DNA of 34,426 nucleotides from an uncultured Eubacterium sp. (GCA_948468465.1 CAOKJJ010000037.1:1-34426); one strand, 5' to 3'. Shown: positions 16,294-25,721, counted from the stretch's first letter. The notes: generated by a model not told the origin, from the sequence alone. Made by a program: numbers and translations.

Positions 16294-18003
16294 TTAATAA
16301 TACATCACCCAATTCCCGTAAATACTCGTATAATTTATATCTGTCAGTTCGCTCATATCTACAAACGCATAATCCTCAATTCCATAATCAGCTAAATTAA
16401 AATGCATGCCGCTGAAATCATATGCCCAGAACGCAATCGTTACTTTTTGTTCCCGACTCATTTCAGCCAGTTTTTCCAGCTCATACTGATAAGTAATGCC
16501 GCTATCTACTCTGTCATACGCTAACTTGATCCATGGCAAACCATTCAAACATATAAACGCTATCATAATTGCACTTAATCCATAAACACCATCTTTCTTT
16601 TGTCTGCTGCACCACTCTTCTTTTCTCCACAAAAGTTCAAAAGAATATATAATCACGATATAAATATGACTAACATAACGAATCTGGTATGTACCCTCAA
16701 ATGCAATGAGTTCAACCGCAATACATGCAAGATAAAAAAGCATAAGCTTGTCCGAACGGTTCTTTAACTTACCTCTTACTGCTGTTACAGCTATAACAGA
16801 CAACGAAAACAACAATATTCCACTAAAAAATATACCTGAACCGCTTACTCTTAAATCAACAAATGTATAATAGTCTAATTCACTCTTATCATAGGTAAAT
16901 GGAAACTTTAACAGTTCTCCTAAAGAATGATAGCTTCCGTGGCTCATCTTCCCAAACAGCGATGCAAGCATCCTTCCTGTTTTTCCTAATCCTGCTATAC
17001 CAAACGTCGCTTCTATCGTACTTTGATCCATCATATTTGAAAAACCATAAAAAATATCCTGATACCTGTGAATGTTCGTAACATAAGGCGCCGCTCCAAC
17101 AACCCCAATGGAAAATCCCGCTATACCCGCATAATATGCCAGCAGCTTCGCCGCATGCTTCCTGTCCGTTCTCGAATGATACGCCTGAAACAAAAATGTA
17201 ATCATACAAATAAACGCCGTAAATCCCAAAGTCGAAAATTTCAAATTGCATCCAAATATAATCAACGCACTTAATATCAAATAATGCCTTTTCCTGTCAC
17301 AATCCCTGCCTGGGTCTGCAATCAGCAGCGATTCCATCATGAGCATGATTAATATGCATCCGGTCAGACCGTCCACATAATAAGAATGCATCTGCGCCAG
17401 CACCATCGGATGAAAACCAGCCATCAAAGACAGCACGACACTTTTAGCAGCCGAATATCCCTTCGTTTTAAAATATTCATATACCATCAAACAGGTAATC
17501 ACCGCAAAAATAAGCGTATATGCCTTTCCGGATTCGATATTTCCTGTTATATAGTAAGCCGAAGCAGCCAGATACCAGGACGCCTTCGGATAGCTTTCCG
17601 CATATTTCACAGGATTCACGCCCGCAAAAGGCAGAATTTCAGACCTCTCATTAAACTCCACAGCCGTATTGTACAAAGGGTTCCACCCCTCTTTCAGCAG
17701 TCCGACCGCCGTTTTATGATACGCACCGCCATCCCATGTCTGATCAAAAATCACACCGCAGGATAGGACAAGAATCATTACCGTAAAAATGCTGATGCAA
17801 AATATCATAGCTTTCTCACGGGTACTGTATTTATGGCTGAAAAAAAGCAGCAAAGTAACCACCGTCAACGGAAATAAAACATTCACATACGAGATACTGA
17901 TACCAGCCGCAAACAACACAGGTGTTAAAACAACAATCCCCGTCATCCAAAAAAGCATGTATTCTCCAATGCCGCCTGCTATATTTTTTTCCTGCTTTTC
18001 CAT
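16294..18003 (-). CDS. GT-C-like polytopic membrane glycosyltransferase candidate
   Basis: The 569-residue protein has about eleven hydrophobic segments. The first extracytoplasmic loop carries FDQTWDGGAYHKTAVGLL, with the acidic and His residues typical of GT-C enzymes, followed by ESYPKASWYLAASAYYITGN. Such proteins transfer sugars from polyprenyl-phosphate donors on the outer face of the membrane. The open frame continues to 18138, inside the upstream gene, but ATG at 18003 has GAGGAAG close upstream and lies just after the stop of the epimerase gene at 18017. A soluble C-terminal tail of ~80 residues contains WAYDFSGMHFNLADYG. It may use the donor made by the UbiA-like enzyme and flipped by GtrA; that is inference. 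Confidence 0.72.
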   Translation of the reverse strand: MEKQEKNIAGGIGEYMLFWMTGIVVLTPVLFAAGISISYVNVLFPLTVVTLLLFFSHKYSTREKAMIFCISIFTVMILVLSCGVIFDQTWDGGAYHKTAVGLLKEGWNPLYNTAVEFNERSEILPFAGVNPVKYAESYPKASWYLAASAYYITGNIESGKAYTLIFAVITCLMVYEYFKTKGYSAAKSVVLSLMAGFHPMVLAQMHSYYVDGLTGCILIMLMMESLLIADPGRDCDRKRHYLILSALIIFGCNLKFSTLGFTAFICMITFLFQAYHSRTDRKHAAKLLAYYAGIAGFSIGVVGAAPYVTNIHRYQDIFYGFSNMMDQSTIEATFGIAGLGKTGRMLASLFGKMSHGSYHSLGELLKFPFTYDKSELDYYTFVDLRVSGSGIFFSGILLFSLSVIAVTAVRGKLKNRSDKLMLFYLACIAVELIAFEGTYQIRYVSHIYIVIIYSFELLWRKEEWCSRQKKDGVYGLSAIMIAFICLNGLPWIKLAYDRVDSGITYQYELEKLAEMSREQKVTIAFWAYDFSGMHFNLADYGIEDYAFVDMSELTDINYTSIYGNWVMYY

Positions 18004-18016
18004 ACTGCAATCTTCC

Positions 18017-18883
18017 TCACATCCATTTTTGTATTTCCAGGTACCAGTCCCTAATGCCCTCCGGCAGGCTATACCGCACCTGATACCCAAAATCATGTCT
18101 GAGCTTCGAAATATCCGCCACGCAGTCCGATACTTCAAAAGCTCTCACATTCTGCTTCGTAACGATTGGTTTTTCAATACCTGTCACCTCCATGCAGATT
18201 TTAACCGCTTCTTCCACACTATAAGAACGTCCCGTACCGATATTGTAGACATGAAATCCTTCCCTGACCGCCATCGCGCAGCATAACGCCTCTGCCACAT
18301 CCTTAATATAGACATAATCCCTTCTCGGTGTCAGATCCATAAGCTCTATTCTCTCTATCTGCTTATCCAATAACTGCTTCATAACTTTAGGCAGCAAAAA
18401 TGTTTCTTTCTGCCCCATTCCATATACATTAAACGGACGAAACACTGTAACCGGCAGTGAAAATTGCTCCGAATAAAATTTCCCGATATGTTCAGCAACC
18501 ACCTTTGTTTCATGATAAGGCGTCACCGCTGCCACCGGATGCTCTTCCGTCACAGGAAGAAACTGCGGTTCCCCATATACATAAGAACTCATCAATACCG
18601 CACTGCAGCGTTTTTTCCTGCAGTACTCCAATACCGAAACAGTCCCCATCACATTTGTATGAAAATATTCATAACTGTCACTCCAGCTGTCCGGCACAAA
18701 CGTCCTGGCTGCAAAATGATAAACCATATCCACCGCACAATGATCATAAGGCGCAAGCGACTCTTTTTTAGAAAGATCTCCATCCATAAAAACATGCCTG
18801 ATCACATGATGCCCCTGTTTTTGCAAGGCTTCTGCCATTCTTTTTCCGATAAACCCATCCGCCCCGGTCACAAGGATATTCAT
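18017..18883 (-). CDS. Extended SDR: NAD-dependent sugar epimerase/dehydratase
   Basis: The 288 residues start MNILVTGADGFIG, the Rossmann GxxGxxG at 7-13, with HFAA at ~56-59, a catalytic Ser near 99-100 (MSSYVYG) and the YxxxK pair as YHETK at 123-127. It therefore keeps all residues of active extended short-chain dehydrogenases acting on nucleotide sugars, such as 4-epimerases, 4,6-dehydratases and 4-reductases; which one cannot be decided. Its ATG overlaps the stop of the nucleotidyltransferase gene (ATGA), so the two are translationally coupled and probably act on the same sugar: activation, then modification. Confidence 0.87.
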   Translation of the reverse strand: MNILVTGADGFIGKRMAEALQKQGHHVIRHVFMDGDLSKKESLAPYDHCAVDMVYHFAARTFVPDSWSDSYEYFHTNVMGTVSVLEYCRKKRCSAVLMSSYVYGEPQFLPVTEEHPVAAVTPYHETKVVAEHIGKFYSEQFSLPVTVFRPFNVYGMGQKETFLLPKVMKQLLDKQIERIELMDLTPRRDYVYIKDVAEALCCAMAVREGFHVYNIGTGRSYSVEEAVKICMEVTGIEKPIVTKQNVRAFEVSDCVADISKLRHDFGYQVRYSLPEGIRDWYLEIQKWM

Positions 18884-19611
18884 GATAAAAATCTCTCCTT
18901 TTTTTCTTCAAAGCATTCCGATGCTTTCTGATAATCTTCCGGGCGTCCGATATCGAGCCAATATCCGTCAAACTGTTTCACCGCAACTTCTTTTTTCTTT
19001 TCTAACAGCTGTTTCATCAGATGATCAAAGCCATAATAGGTATCAGGCGGAATATATGTAAGAATCTCTCTGGAAGCAGCATAAATGCCCATGCTGACGA
19101 TGTAATCCAGCTCCGGTTTCTCTTCAAATCCGCACAGGACGTCTCTTTCATTCGTATGCAGGATGCCATAATCTACCTTATGCTTCCTGCTGTAACTTGA
19201 AATTGTAAAAATACAGCCGCTTTTCCTATTTCTGTTTTTATGATCCTCAAAAAACTCTGCAAAATTAAGATCCGTCAGGATATCCCCATTCATAACGAGA
19301 AAATGTTTTGGCAGGTCTTTGATCTGATGCAGCGGCCCCATGGTTCCAAGCGGCTTTGTTTCCAGAGAATATTCAATCGAAATCCCCCATTTTTGCCCGC
19401 TGCCGAAATAAGTCTGTATCAAATCCGCCTGATGATTCACCGTAATAATCACCCGCTTAAAATCATATCTCGCAAGCTGGCGGATCAAAATTTCCATAAT
19501 CGGATAATCGCCTACCGGGACAAGCGGCTTTGGCATTGCGATTGTATACGGCCTTAAACGTGTGCCCTTGCCTCCCGCCAAAATAACGGCACATTTTTCT
19601 TCATTCAACAT
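18880..19611 (-). CDS. Sugar-1-phosphate nucleotidyltransferase
   Basis: The 243-residue enzyme has the signature AVILAGGKGTRLRPYT at 8-23, PKPLVPVG at 27-34, and MNGDILTDL with the metal-binding Asp at ~110. It belongs to the NTP-transferase family (RmlA/GlmU/HddC-like), which joins an NTP and a sugar 1-phosphate to give an NDP-sugar. Length and the short C-terminus fit a plain pyrophosphorylase without an acetyltransferase domain. The ribosome binding site upstream of ATG at 19611 is weak. The coupled SDR gene downstream suggests its product is then epimerised or dehydrated. Base and sugar are unknown. Confidence 0.88.
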   Translation of the reverse strand: MLNEEKCAVILAGGKGTRLRPYTIAMPKPLVPVGDYPIMEILIRQLARYDFKRVIITVNHQADLIQTYFGSGQKWGISIEYSLETKPLGTMGPLHQIKDLPKHFLVMNGDILTDLNFAEFFEDHKNRNRKSGCIFTISSYSRKHKVDYGILHTNERDVLCGFEEKPELDYIVSMGIYAASREILTYIPPDTYYGFDHLMKQLLEKKKEVAVKQFDGYWLDIGRPEDYQKASECFEEKKERFLS

Positions 19612-19691
19612 TTTTTACACCACTTTACTTATTGTATATTTTAATAGCAAACACTTTCATCCGTACATTGATTCCTTTTTCCAAAACAGTA

Positions 19692-20654
19692 CTATACATC
19701 CACATTCTCTGTTTCATCCTCATATGGAACTGCATAAAGGTCTGTTTCTCCCCAGGCAGGAGAATAATGGCGGATATAGAATTTATAGCCTGTGAATGTA
19801 TTTCTGCAATATTCAAGAATGCTGATCATCTGCTCTTTTGTGTGATAAACAGATACTGCGAGGATGGGCTTGTCTTCAAAGATTGTTTTTTCCGCTCCCA
19901 AAAGCGCTTCAGGCTCTGATCCTTCTATATCCATTTTTATAAATGTAACCCTGCTAGGATCCCCTGTCTTTTCTCGGTATGCTCTTACTACACTGTCAAC
20001 AGAGACCGCAGAGACTGCCGTACAGTTTTCCCCTTCTTTTTCGCCTAATTTATTAGAATATTCCTCCCCTTCTTTAAAATAAAGAGTAGTGTTATTTTTC
20101 CAAACGCCTTTACGTATCACATATCCAACAAAACCCTTATGAGACTTCTGTATCTTTTTTATATTTTTACTGCATTGTGCTGCATTATATTTATCAGGTT
20201 CCAGACATAATGCTACAACACGCCCCACACCCCAATAAGGATATTTTTTACTGAGAGTCCATATTGTGTCTCCTGTGTATGCACCACAGTCTATAAAAAA
20301 TTCTTGCTTTTTAAAATGAATGGCTGTCGTGCTAAAATACTGGTTCCTACATGGATCCTGTGCCGCATGCAGATATTTTCGGTTCAATGTACATCTGTAT
20401 CTAATGATATCTTTATATACCTGCCTGCTCCTTTCATCTGCCAGGTCCTGCAGATTTTTAGATATCCTTTCTTCATTCAGTTTGAAAAAGTCTTCTGTTT
20501 CTTGTAGATTCTTTTTATTCAGATGACGTTCCAGATAATCAACTACCGCATTTAATGTATCTGAAAAAATCAATTTCCTTCCAACTACAACCATTGGATG
20601 CAGGATTTTAATTCTCATAATGTGATTCCATATATTTACTAATTCTTTACGCAT
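19692..20654 (-). CDS. FkbM-family SAM-dependent methyltransferase
   Basis: In 320 residues the SAM-binding motif FIDCGAYTGDT lies at 120-130 and the FkbM hallmark IKMDIEGSEPEALLGAEK begins at ~239. FkbM-family enzymes O-methylate sugars and polyketides, and in glycan loci they usually put methyl groups on a sugar residue. The N-terminal ~100 residues are an extra helical region not needed for the fold. GAAAGAAGGAAA precedes ATG at 20654. It sits between the LegB-like dehydratase and the nucleotidyltransferase, within the sugar-modification part of the array. The 80 bases downstream hold no clear signal. Confidence 0.88.
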   Translation of the reverse strand: MRKELVNIWNHIMRIKILHPMVVVGRKLIFSDTLNAVVDYLERHLNKKNLQETEDFFKLNEERISKNLQDLADERSRQVYKDIIRYRCTLNRKYLHAAQDPCRNQYFSTTAIHFKKQEFFIDCGAYTGDTIWTLSKKYPYWGVGRVVALCLEPDKYNAAQCSKNIKKIQKSHKGFVGYVIRKGVWKNNTTLYFKEGEEYSNKLGEKEGENCTAVSAVSVDSVVRAYREKTGDPSRVTFIKMDIEGSEPEALLGAEKTIFEDKPILAVSVYHTKEQMISILEYCRNTFTGYKFYIRHYSPAWGETDLYAVPYEDETENVDV

Positions 20655-20692
20655 GCTTTTTCCTTCTTTCCTGTCTTCTATGCCTTACATCC

Positions 20693-21712
20693 TTACACAT
20701 TATAAATACCTGCCTTGTATTTCTTTAAATGCTCAGAATCCATAAACCAGTCAATCGTCCGCTTCAATCCTTCATCTATGGTATACGCCGGCTCAAACCC
20801 TGTGAGCCGCTTTATTTTGCTGTTATCACACCACAGCCTGAACACCTCGCTGTTTTTCGGCCTGATCCTGTCTTTCTCACAAATAATCTTCGCGTCACTT
20901 CTCATGATATCCCGGATTTTATAGAGCGTATCCAGCACGCTGATCTCATAATTCGAGCCGATATTTACTGTCTCCCCATTTACACTGTCACTTTCTGCCA
21001 GCATGCAAAAGCCCCGGCACGTATCCTCGACATAGTTAAAGTCTCTTGTCGGACTTCCGTCACCGATTTTTATTTCTTTCTGACCATTTGCAATCTGCGT
21101 AATAATCGTAGGTATGACCGCTCTTGCCGACTGGCGCGGGCCATACGTATTGAATGGCCTTGCAATCGTAACCTGCAGTCCAAATGCATGATAAAAGCTC
21201 ATCGCAACGGCATCCGCCCCAATTTTGCTCGCGCTGTAGGGCGACTGCGGCTGCAGCGGATGTGTTTCATCTATGGGCACATATCTGGCTGTTCCGTACA
21301 CCTCGCTGGTCGAGGTATGAATAACCTTTGCCACATCATTGTTTAAGGCAGCCTGATAGATATTTAATGTGCCTTTTACATTTGTATCCACATAGCTCTG
21401 CGGCGCCGCATAAGAATATGGAATGGCTATTAACGCCGCCAGATGAAAAATCAGCTCCTGTCCCTTGGCGATATGCTGACAATATGCCGCGTCCCTCACA
21501 TCTCCGCAGACAACCTCCACCTCATCCAGGCATGAGACATCTTCCAGCCAGCCCCAGTCATTAAACGAATTATACTGGGACAGCGCCCTTACCTTTGCTC
21601 CCTTTTTTACAAGCATTTCTACCAGATGCGAACCGATAAATCCATCCGCCCCTGTTACCAGCACCCTTTTTCCTTCCAGTTTTCCAATCGTGTTTTTATC
21701 TGCATCTCCCAT
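20693..21712 (-). CDS. legB: LegB-like NAD-dependent 4,6-dehydratase
   Basis: The 339-residue extended SDR has GADGFIG at 21-27, HLAALIAIPYSY at 90-101, STSEVYGT at 134-141, and the catalytic YSASK at 159-163, followed by FNTYGPRQSARAVIPTIITQ. This string, along with YNSFNDWGWL near 47-56 and LWCDNSK later, matches what I know of LegB, the nucleotide-GlcNAc 4,6-dehydratase of legionaminic-acid-type pathways. No other leg gene (aminotransferase, NeuB-like synthase, CMP transferase) is in the window, so the product may feed another 4-keto-derived sugar instead. AGAGGAAAA precedes ATG at 21712. The symbol denotes family resemblance, not proven pathway. Confidence 0.78.
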   Translation of the reverse strand: MGDADKNTIGKLEGKRVLVTGADGFIGSHLVEMLVKKGAKVRALSQYNSFNDWGWLEDVSCLDEVEVVCGDVRDAAYCQHIAKGQELIFHLAALIAIPYSYAAPQSYVDTNVKGTLNIYQAALNNDVAKVIHTSTSEVYGTARYVPIDETHPLQPQSPYSASKIGADAVAMSFYHAFGLQVTIARPFNTYGPRQSARAVIPTIITQIANGQKEIKIGDGSPTRDFNYVEDTCRGFCMLAESDSVNGETVNIGSNYEISVLDTLYKIRDIMRSDAKIICEKDRIRPKNSEVFRLWCDNSKIKRLTGFEPAYTIDEGLKRTIDWFMDSEHLKKYKAGIYNV

Positions 21713-21743
21713 TTATTTTCCTCTTGTCTGTTCCGTTTTTATT

Positions 21744-24116
21744 TTAATTAAATACATTCAAAATTCTGCACCGCAGCCTGCTTAACACACGTCCCATTTT
21801 TGTGTGCTCCATAAAGTCATGATACTTTGCTATCACACGCCATGTTCTGAGAGAATAGACCGTACGCAGTTCACGATCTGCCTTGTCCCTTTCTTCTCCG
21901 AGCTGCCTGCATTCCTGTTCCAGCGCTTCCCTGTCTTTCATAAACTTCTCATATTGATATTCTTTGCCCGCCCACACTTCATTCAATACCAGTTCCTTGC
22001 TTCCGTAGCTGTTGCACAGCATCATCAATTCTTCGAATACTGCCCGATACGGAGCTAGTGCTTCCGCGGTATTTATACGTCTGAAAACTGCCTTTTCAGA
22101 AACCAATTCCATAAATTCCTGATCAAGCGTATGTATCATATCTTTTAAAGTAAATCCGCTTTTAATTTTATTTCTGCAGTTTTGCCTTACTTGCTGTTCC
22201 TCTCGGTGCAGTTTGCCGATCCATGCACATACCGCATCTGCGTACTCCTGTACCTCCTGCGGATGGTTATCTTTGTTATAAAAATCTTTTTCCTCATCGG
22301 CCCTGCATGGAATCAGGCTGCCTGTCGTATCATCTATCAGTTCATACTGGCTTCCCACATCAGCGCTGATCACCGGAAGGCCCATGCTCAAAGATTCAAA
22401 TGTCGTAACGGACAATCCTTCTTTTAATGAACACAGCAAAAATAAATCCGACATTTTATAAAATGGCTTTGTATCTTCTACCCGCCCGGTGAAAATGACG
22501 AATTCCTGCAGTCCCCATTCCCTGGTTTTTCTTTTTAACTCTTCCTGATATTCTCCGGTTCCGACGACCAGGAACTGGATATCCGCTCTTTTTTCTGTTA
22601 CCTTTTTTGCAATGTCCAGCATTAAAAAGGGCCGTTTTTCCGGGCATAGCCTGCACAGATACAGTACGGTCGGCCTGTCTTTGGATATATGATACAGCTT
22701 TCTTTCCTTCTCGCAGGAAATGTTCTGCGCACAAAATACCGTTTCGTCGATTCCCGTATAAATCAGTCTTGTTTTGTCCTGATCCGCTCCATATTTTTTT
22801 ACTAAGATAGTTCTTGTATAATCGTTTGTTACAAAGGTCCGTTCAAGCATACTTGAAAACTTTGCGGATACGCGGGGATAGCCGCCGTTTCTCCAATAAT
22901 TTCCTTCCGCATGCACACAATCAACAACCGCGACTTTTGGAAAATCTATGCGGATGAGCGGCAGTACATAATATCCCCAATAGCTGCTGATATTGCATAC
23001 AATATCTACCTGACGCGAACGGATATAATAGTAAATAAACGATACCCAATCCTCTTTATTTAAAAACCGGGGCAGTTCAAACACATCGTCCGTCTCCCGC
23101 GCAAAATCAGGTTCCCATTCATTTTCATCTGCAACCGTCGTCACGATGCCTATTTCATACTTTTTCTTATCCAGATTTTTTATAATATCCAAATTAAACA
23201 AATCAGCTCCTCCGCATTCCATATGCGGCAGCAAAAACAATATATGGTATTTGCTGTTTTGATAAGGAAGCTTTCTGTCCCAGTCTGAAGCTTTCACTGC
23301 TGCAAACTCAAGTCCGGATCTAAGTTCCGGACACATGGCGCTGATCCCATCCGGCACATCCTTTGCCAGCAGTCCAATCTTGTCTTTCAGCCTTTGCCGC
23401 AGCTTGTCATCTTTTTCGATGCGGGACAGCATTCCGGTATCCAGCCTTCGATACCAGAACATTTTCTTTGTAATATGAAACGGCCGATGTCCCTTTGCCA
23501 GCAGCTTTAACCACAGCTGCCAGTCCTCCCATTCATTCCTTGTATGGTTTTCGTAGATCCCCTCGGAAAATACTTCTTTTCGTATGGCCGCGATATAGGA
23601 AAGCACATTTTCCTTTTTCATAATGTCCGAGGAAAATTCTCTTTCCCACGTATACTGCTGATGGTCAAATCCTACAGAATCCGTATATGTCCATGCTGCC
23701 TCCGGACTGCTCAAAAGTCCCCAGTATGCCATTTCCAGATACCGGCAGTCGATCAGGTCGTCCGCGTCTAAGATGACAATCACATCCGAGACGCTATGTG
23801 CAATTCCTTTATTTCTCGCGCTCACAGCGCCCTCATTTTGCTGACGAAGCACTCTGACCCTGCCGTCTGACGCTGCCAGACGCTCAAGCAAAGCGATATC
23901 TTCCTCATTGGTGCTGCCATCGTCTACGATAATCCATTCAAACCACGGAAATGTCTGATTTAACACACTGTAAAAAGTCTGTCTGAAATATGTGCCCGCA
24001 TTATAATATGCCGTTATTACTGATATGAGCGCTTTTCCCTGTGCGGCTGCCTGCCGTACATCATACTTTTGCGTGAGCTGTTTCCCAGGTTCCAGCGCAT
24101 AATTAAAATCCGCCAT
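21744..24116 (-). CDS. Bifunctional GT2-GT4 glycosyltransferase
   Basis: The 790-residue protein fuses two catalytic domains. Residues ~28-265 are GT2 (ISVITAYYNAGTYF, VDDGST at ~64-69, ILDADD at ~114-119). Residues ~290-640 are a GT-B/GT4 unit with LLPHMECGGADLF, VLYLCRLCPEKRPFLML and the E-containing LKEGLSVTTFESLSMG. A helical coiled-coil region follows, ending with LRTVYSLRTWRVIAKY, a type of tail common at the C-terminus of Firmicute polysaccharide GTs. One polypeptide therefore likely adds two sugars in succession. GAGAGGAAG precedes ATG at 24116. Sugars are not predictable. Confidence 0.87.
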   Translation of the reverse strand: MADFNYALEPGKQLTQKYDVRQAAAQGKALISVITAYYNAGTYFRQTFYSVLNQTFPWFEWIIVDDGSTNEEDIALLERLAASDGRVRVLRQQNEGAVSARNKGIAHSVSDVIVILDADDLIDCRYLEMAYWGLLSSPEAAWTYTDSVGFDHQQYTWEREFSSDIMKKENVLSYIAAIRKEVFSEGIYENHTRNEWEDWQLWLKLLAKGHRPFHITKKMFWYRRLDTGMLSRIEKDDKLRQRLKDKIGLLAKDVPDGISAMCPELRSGLEFAAVKASDWDRKLPYQNSKYHILFLLPHMECGGADLFNLDIIKNLDKKKYEIGIVTTVADENEWEPDFARETDDVFELPRFLNKEDWVSFIYYYIRSRQVDIVCNISSYWGYYVLPLIRIDFPKVAVVDCVHAEGNYWRNGGYPRVSAKFSSMLERTFVTNDYTRTILVKKYGADQDKTRLIYTGIDETVFCAQNISCEKERKLYHISKDRPTVLYLCRLCPEKRPFLMLDIAKKVTEKRADIQFLVVGTGEYQEELKRKTREWGLQEFVIFTGRVEDTKPFYKMSDLFLLCSLKEGLSVTTFESLSMGLPVISADVGSQYELIDDTTGSLIPCRADEEKDFYNKDNHPQEVQEYADAVCAWIGKLHREEQQVRQNCRNKIKSGFTLKDMIHTLDQEFMELVSEKAVFRRINTAEALAPYRAVFEELMMLCNSYGSKELVLNEVWAGKEYQYEKFMKDREALEQECRQLGEERDKADRELRTVYSLRTWRVIAKYHDFMEHTKMGRVLSRLRCRILNVFN

Positions 24117-24179
24117 ATGCTTCCTCTCATTTCATTGCAGTTTTGATCACATGCCAAACTGCCGTCTCATTTCAGACCG

Positions 24180-25607
24180 TCATATCGTAAGCCCTTTCTT
24201 TTTCGCTATTTTCTCGATCCGTTTATCTTCCATCAGCCTGTGATATTTATATTTCCACTTTTTCCCTTCCATTTCAGCTTCTTCATAGCGTTCGAGCGTT
24301 TCTTCCGTCTGCAGCTGCATCTGTTTCATTTTCGTTTCGTTTTCTTCATTTATTTTTTGCAGAGCATGCATTTCCAGAAAGGCTGTTTCCTTTTGTACGC
24401 AGGCGTCCTCATATGCTTTCTGCATATTCTCTGTCTGTGTTTTGAAAAAATCACGCGCCTCTTCAAGCTGCGCCGTCCAGCCTTTTTGTTCTGCCAGAAT
24501 GCCGTTCATACGCTCTTCCTGCTGCTGATGCCATGTGATTGCTTCTTTCATCTTCTCTTCCTGCTGCTGATAAAACGCGATCGCTTCTTTTAGAGAGAGC
24601 ACCCACGCTCTCAGACTGCGCATGTTACAAAGGATGTGCGCCGCGCTGTCATATTTTTTCTGTACTAAAAACCGCTTTACGGGCGCGTACCAGACCTCAT
24701 TTTCTTTTATGCTGTTTTCCTTATCATAGGCAAACGCCCAGTCCCATGCCGCTAGGATTTCTGCTATTTCCTCCAATGCAAGCTTCGAATCTATCATGCT
24801 TTGCATATAATAATTCAGCGCGCCCGCAAACAGCAGGTCAAACTTTTTTTCTAAATTCGCGTCCCGAAATATTTCCAGGCATCTGCGATAGCTTTGATTG
24901 ATCCCGTCAAAAAACCAGCGGTTGTACAGAAACGAAACGGACTTGTCCTTTTTATCTCTGATGCGGTATAACACAATAGGTTCATCCACATATTTCATAT
25001 TTTTGCTGGCCAGAATATATTCCATATAAAACACCATATCCTGGCCGGGAACGCCTTCCAGCGCTTTGAGTTTTGCATGTTCCATCAGATCTCTTCTGTA
25101 TATTTTGGCCCACAGTCCGGACCTTATTTGAATCGCCGCATCTATCTGTCCTGGCAGTTCATAAATTCCAGGCCGTATGTCCATGGACTGGTACACATTT
25201 TCTGTGATCAGCTCTCCATCTTCATTTATTTCCTTATAGTATCCGGCAGCGCAGCTGTATGCTCCCTGTTCCATTTCCTGATACAAGATTTCACAGGCTT
25301 TCGGCTCATACAGATCATCCGGATCCAGAAACATCACGTATTTGCCTGCCGCCAGTTTCATGCCTTCGTTTCTTGGCTTTCCGCACGCCCCGGAATTATC
25401 TGCCAGATAAACAGCACAGACATTTTCATACTGCTCCGTATATTTCTGAACGATATTTCTGCTCTGATCTGTGCTGTGATCATCGGCAAAAATGATCTGT
25501 AGATTGGAAAACCCAATTGTTTGCTGCAGTAAAGACTGAAACGCCTGCTCTATATAGTTTTCCACATTGTAAACAGCCAAAATAACACTGATCTTGTATT
25601 CGCTCAT
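24180..25607 (-). CDS. GT2 glycosyltransferase with long coiled-coil tail
   Basis: The 475-residue protein has a GT2 domain (residues 1-~230: YKISVILAVYNVENYIEQAF, ADDHSTDQS, FLDPDDLYEP) and a helical middle. A tail of roughly 120 residues consists of heptad-like sequence with a repeated EAI---QQQEE-M unit (AIAFYQQQEEKMKE, then AITWHQQQEERMN), ending in a basic WKYKYHRLMEDKRIEKIAKKK. The tail probably mediates assembly with other GTs or the membrane. ATG at 25607 overlaps the stop of the radical SAM gene (ATGA) and has AGGGAG upstream. The tail resembles that of the radical SAM protein upstream, hinting that the two proteins interact. Confidence 0.84.
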   Translation of the reverse strand: MSEYKISVILAVYNVENYIEQAFQSLLQQTIGFSNLQIIFADDHSTDQSRNIVQKYTEQYENVCAVYLADNSGACGKPRNEGMKLAAGKYVMFLDPDDLYEPKACEILYQEMEQGAYSCAAGYYKEINEDGELITENVYQSMDIRPGIYELPGQIDAAIQIRSGLWAKIYRRDLMEHAKLKALEGVPGQDMVFYMEYILASKNMKYVDEPIVLYRIRDKKDKSVSFLYNRWFFDGINQSYRRCLEIFRDANLEKKFDLLFAGALNYYMQSMIDSKLALEEIAEILAAWDWAFAYDKENSIKENEVWYAPVKRFLVQKKYDSAAHILCNMRSLRAWVLSLKEAIAFYQQQEEKMKEAITWHQQQEERMNGILAEQKGWTAQLEEARDFFKTQTENMQKAYEDACVQKETAFLEMHALQKINEENETKMKQMQLQTEETLERYEEAEMEGKKWKYKYHRLMEDKRIEKIAKKKGLTI

Positions 25608-25637
25608 GCTTCTCCCTTCAGTCTTTCATTTTCATTC

Positions 25638-25721
25638 TGCAAATGCTGCATTTGTTCCAGATAATACTCCTTTGCTTCCTGCAAATGCTGCATCTGTCCC
25701 AGATAATACTCTTTTGCTTCT
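25638..25721 (-). repeat. Two 42-bp tandem repeats in the coiled-coil tail of the radical SAM gene
   Basis: The plus strand shows two near-identical 42-base units encoding EAKEYYLGQMQHLQ and EAKEYYLEQMQHLQ. The length is a multiple of three, so copy-number change would only lengthen or shorten the coiled coil. Confidence 0.8.

Noticed and set aside
17789..18286. 165-codon plus-strand frame spanning a gene junction
   Set aside because: It overlaps two well-supported minus-strand genes and encodes nothing recognisable.
20729..21346. 205-codon open frame on the plus strand
   Set aside because: It is antisense to the LegB-like gene, Cys/His/Arg-rich in a way typical of reverse translations, with no domain.
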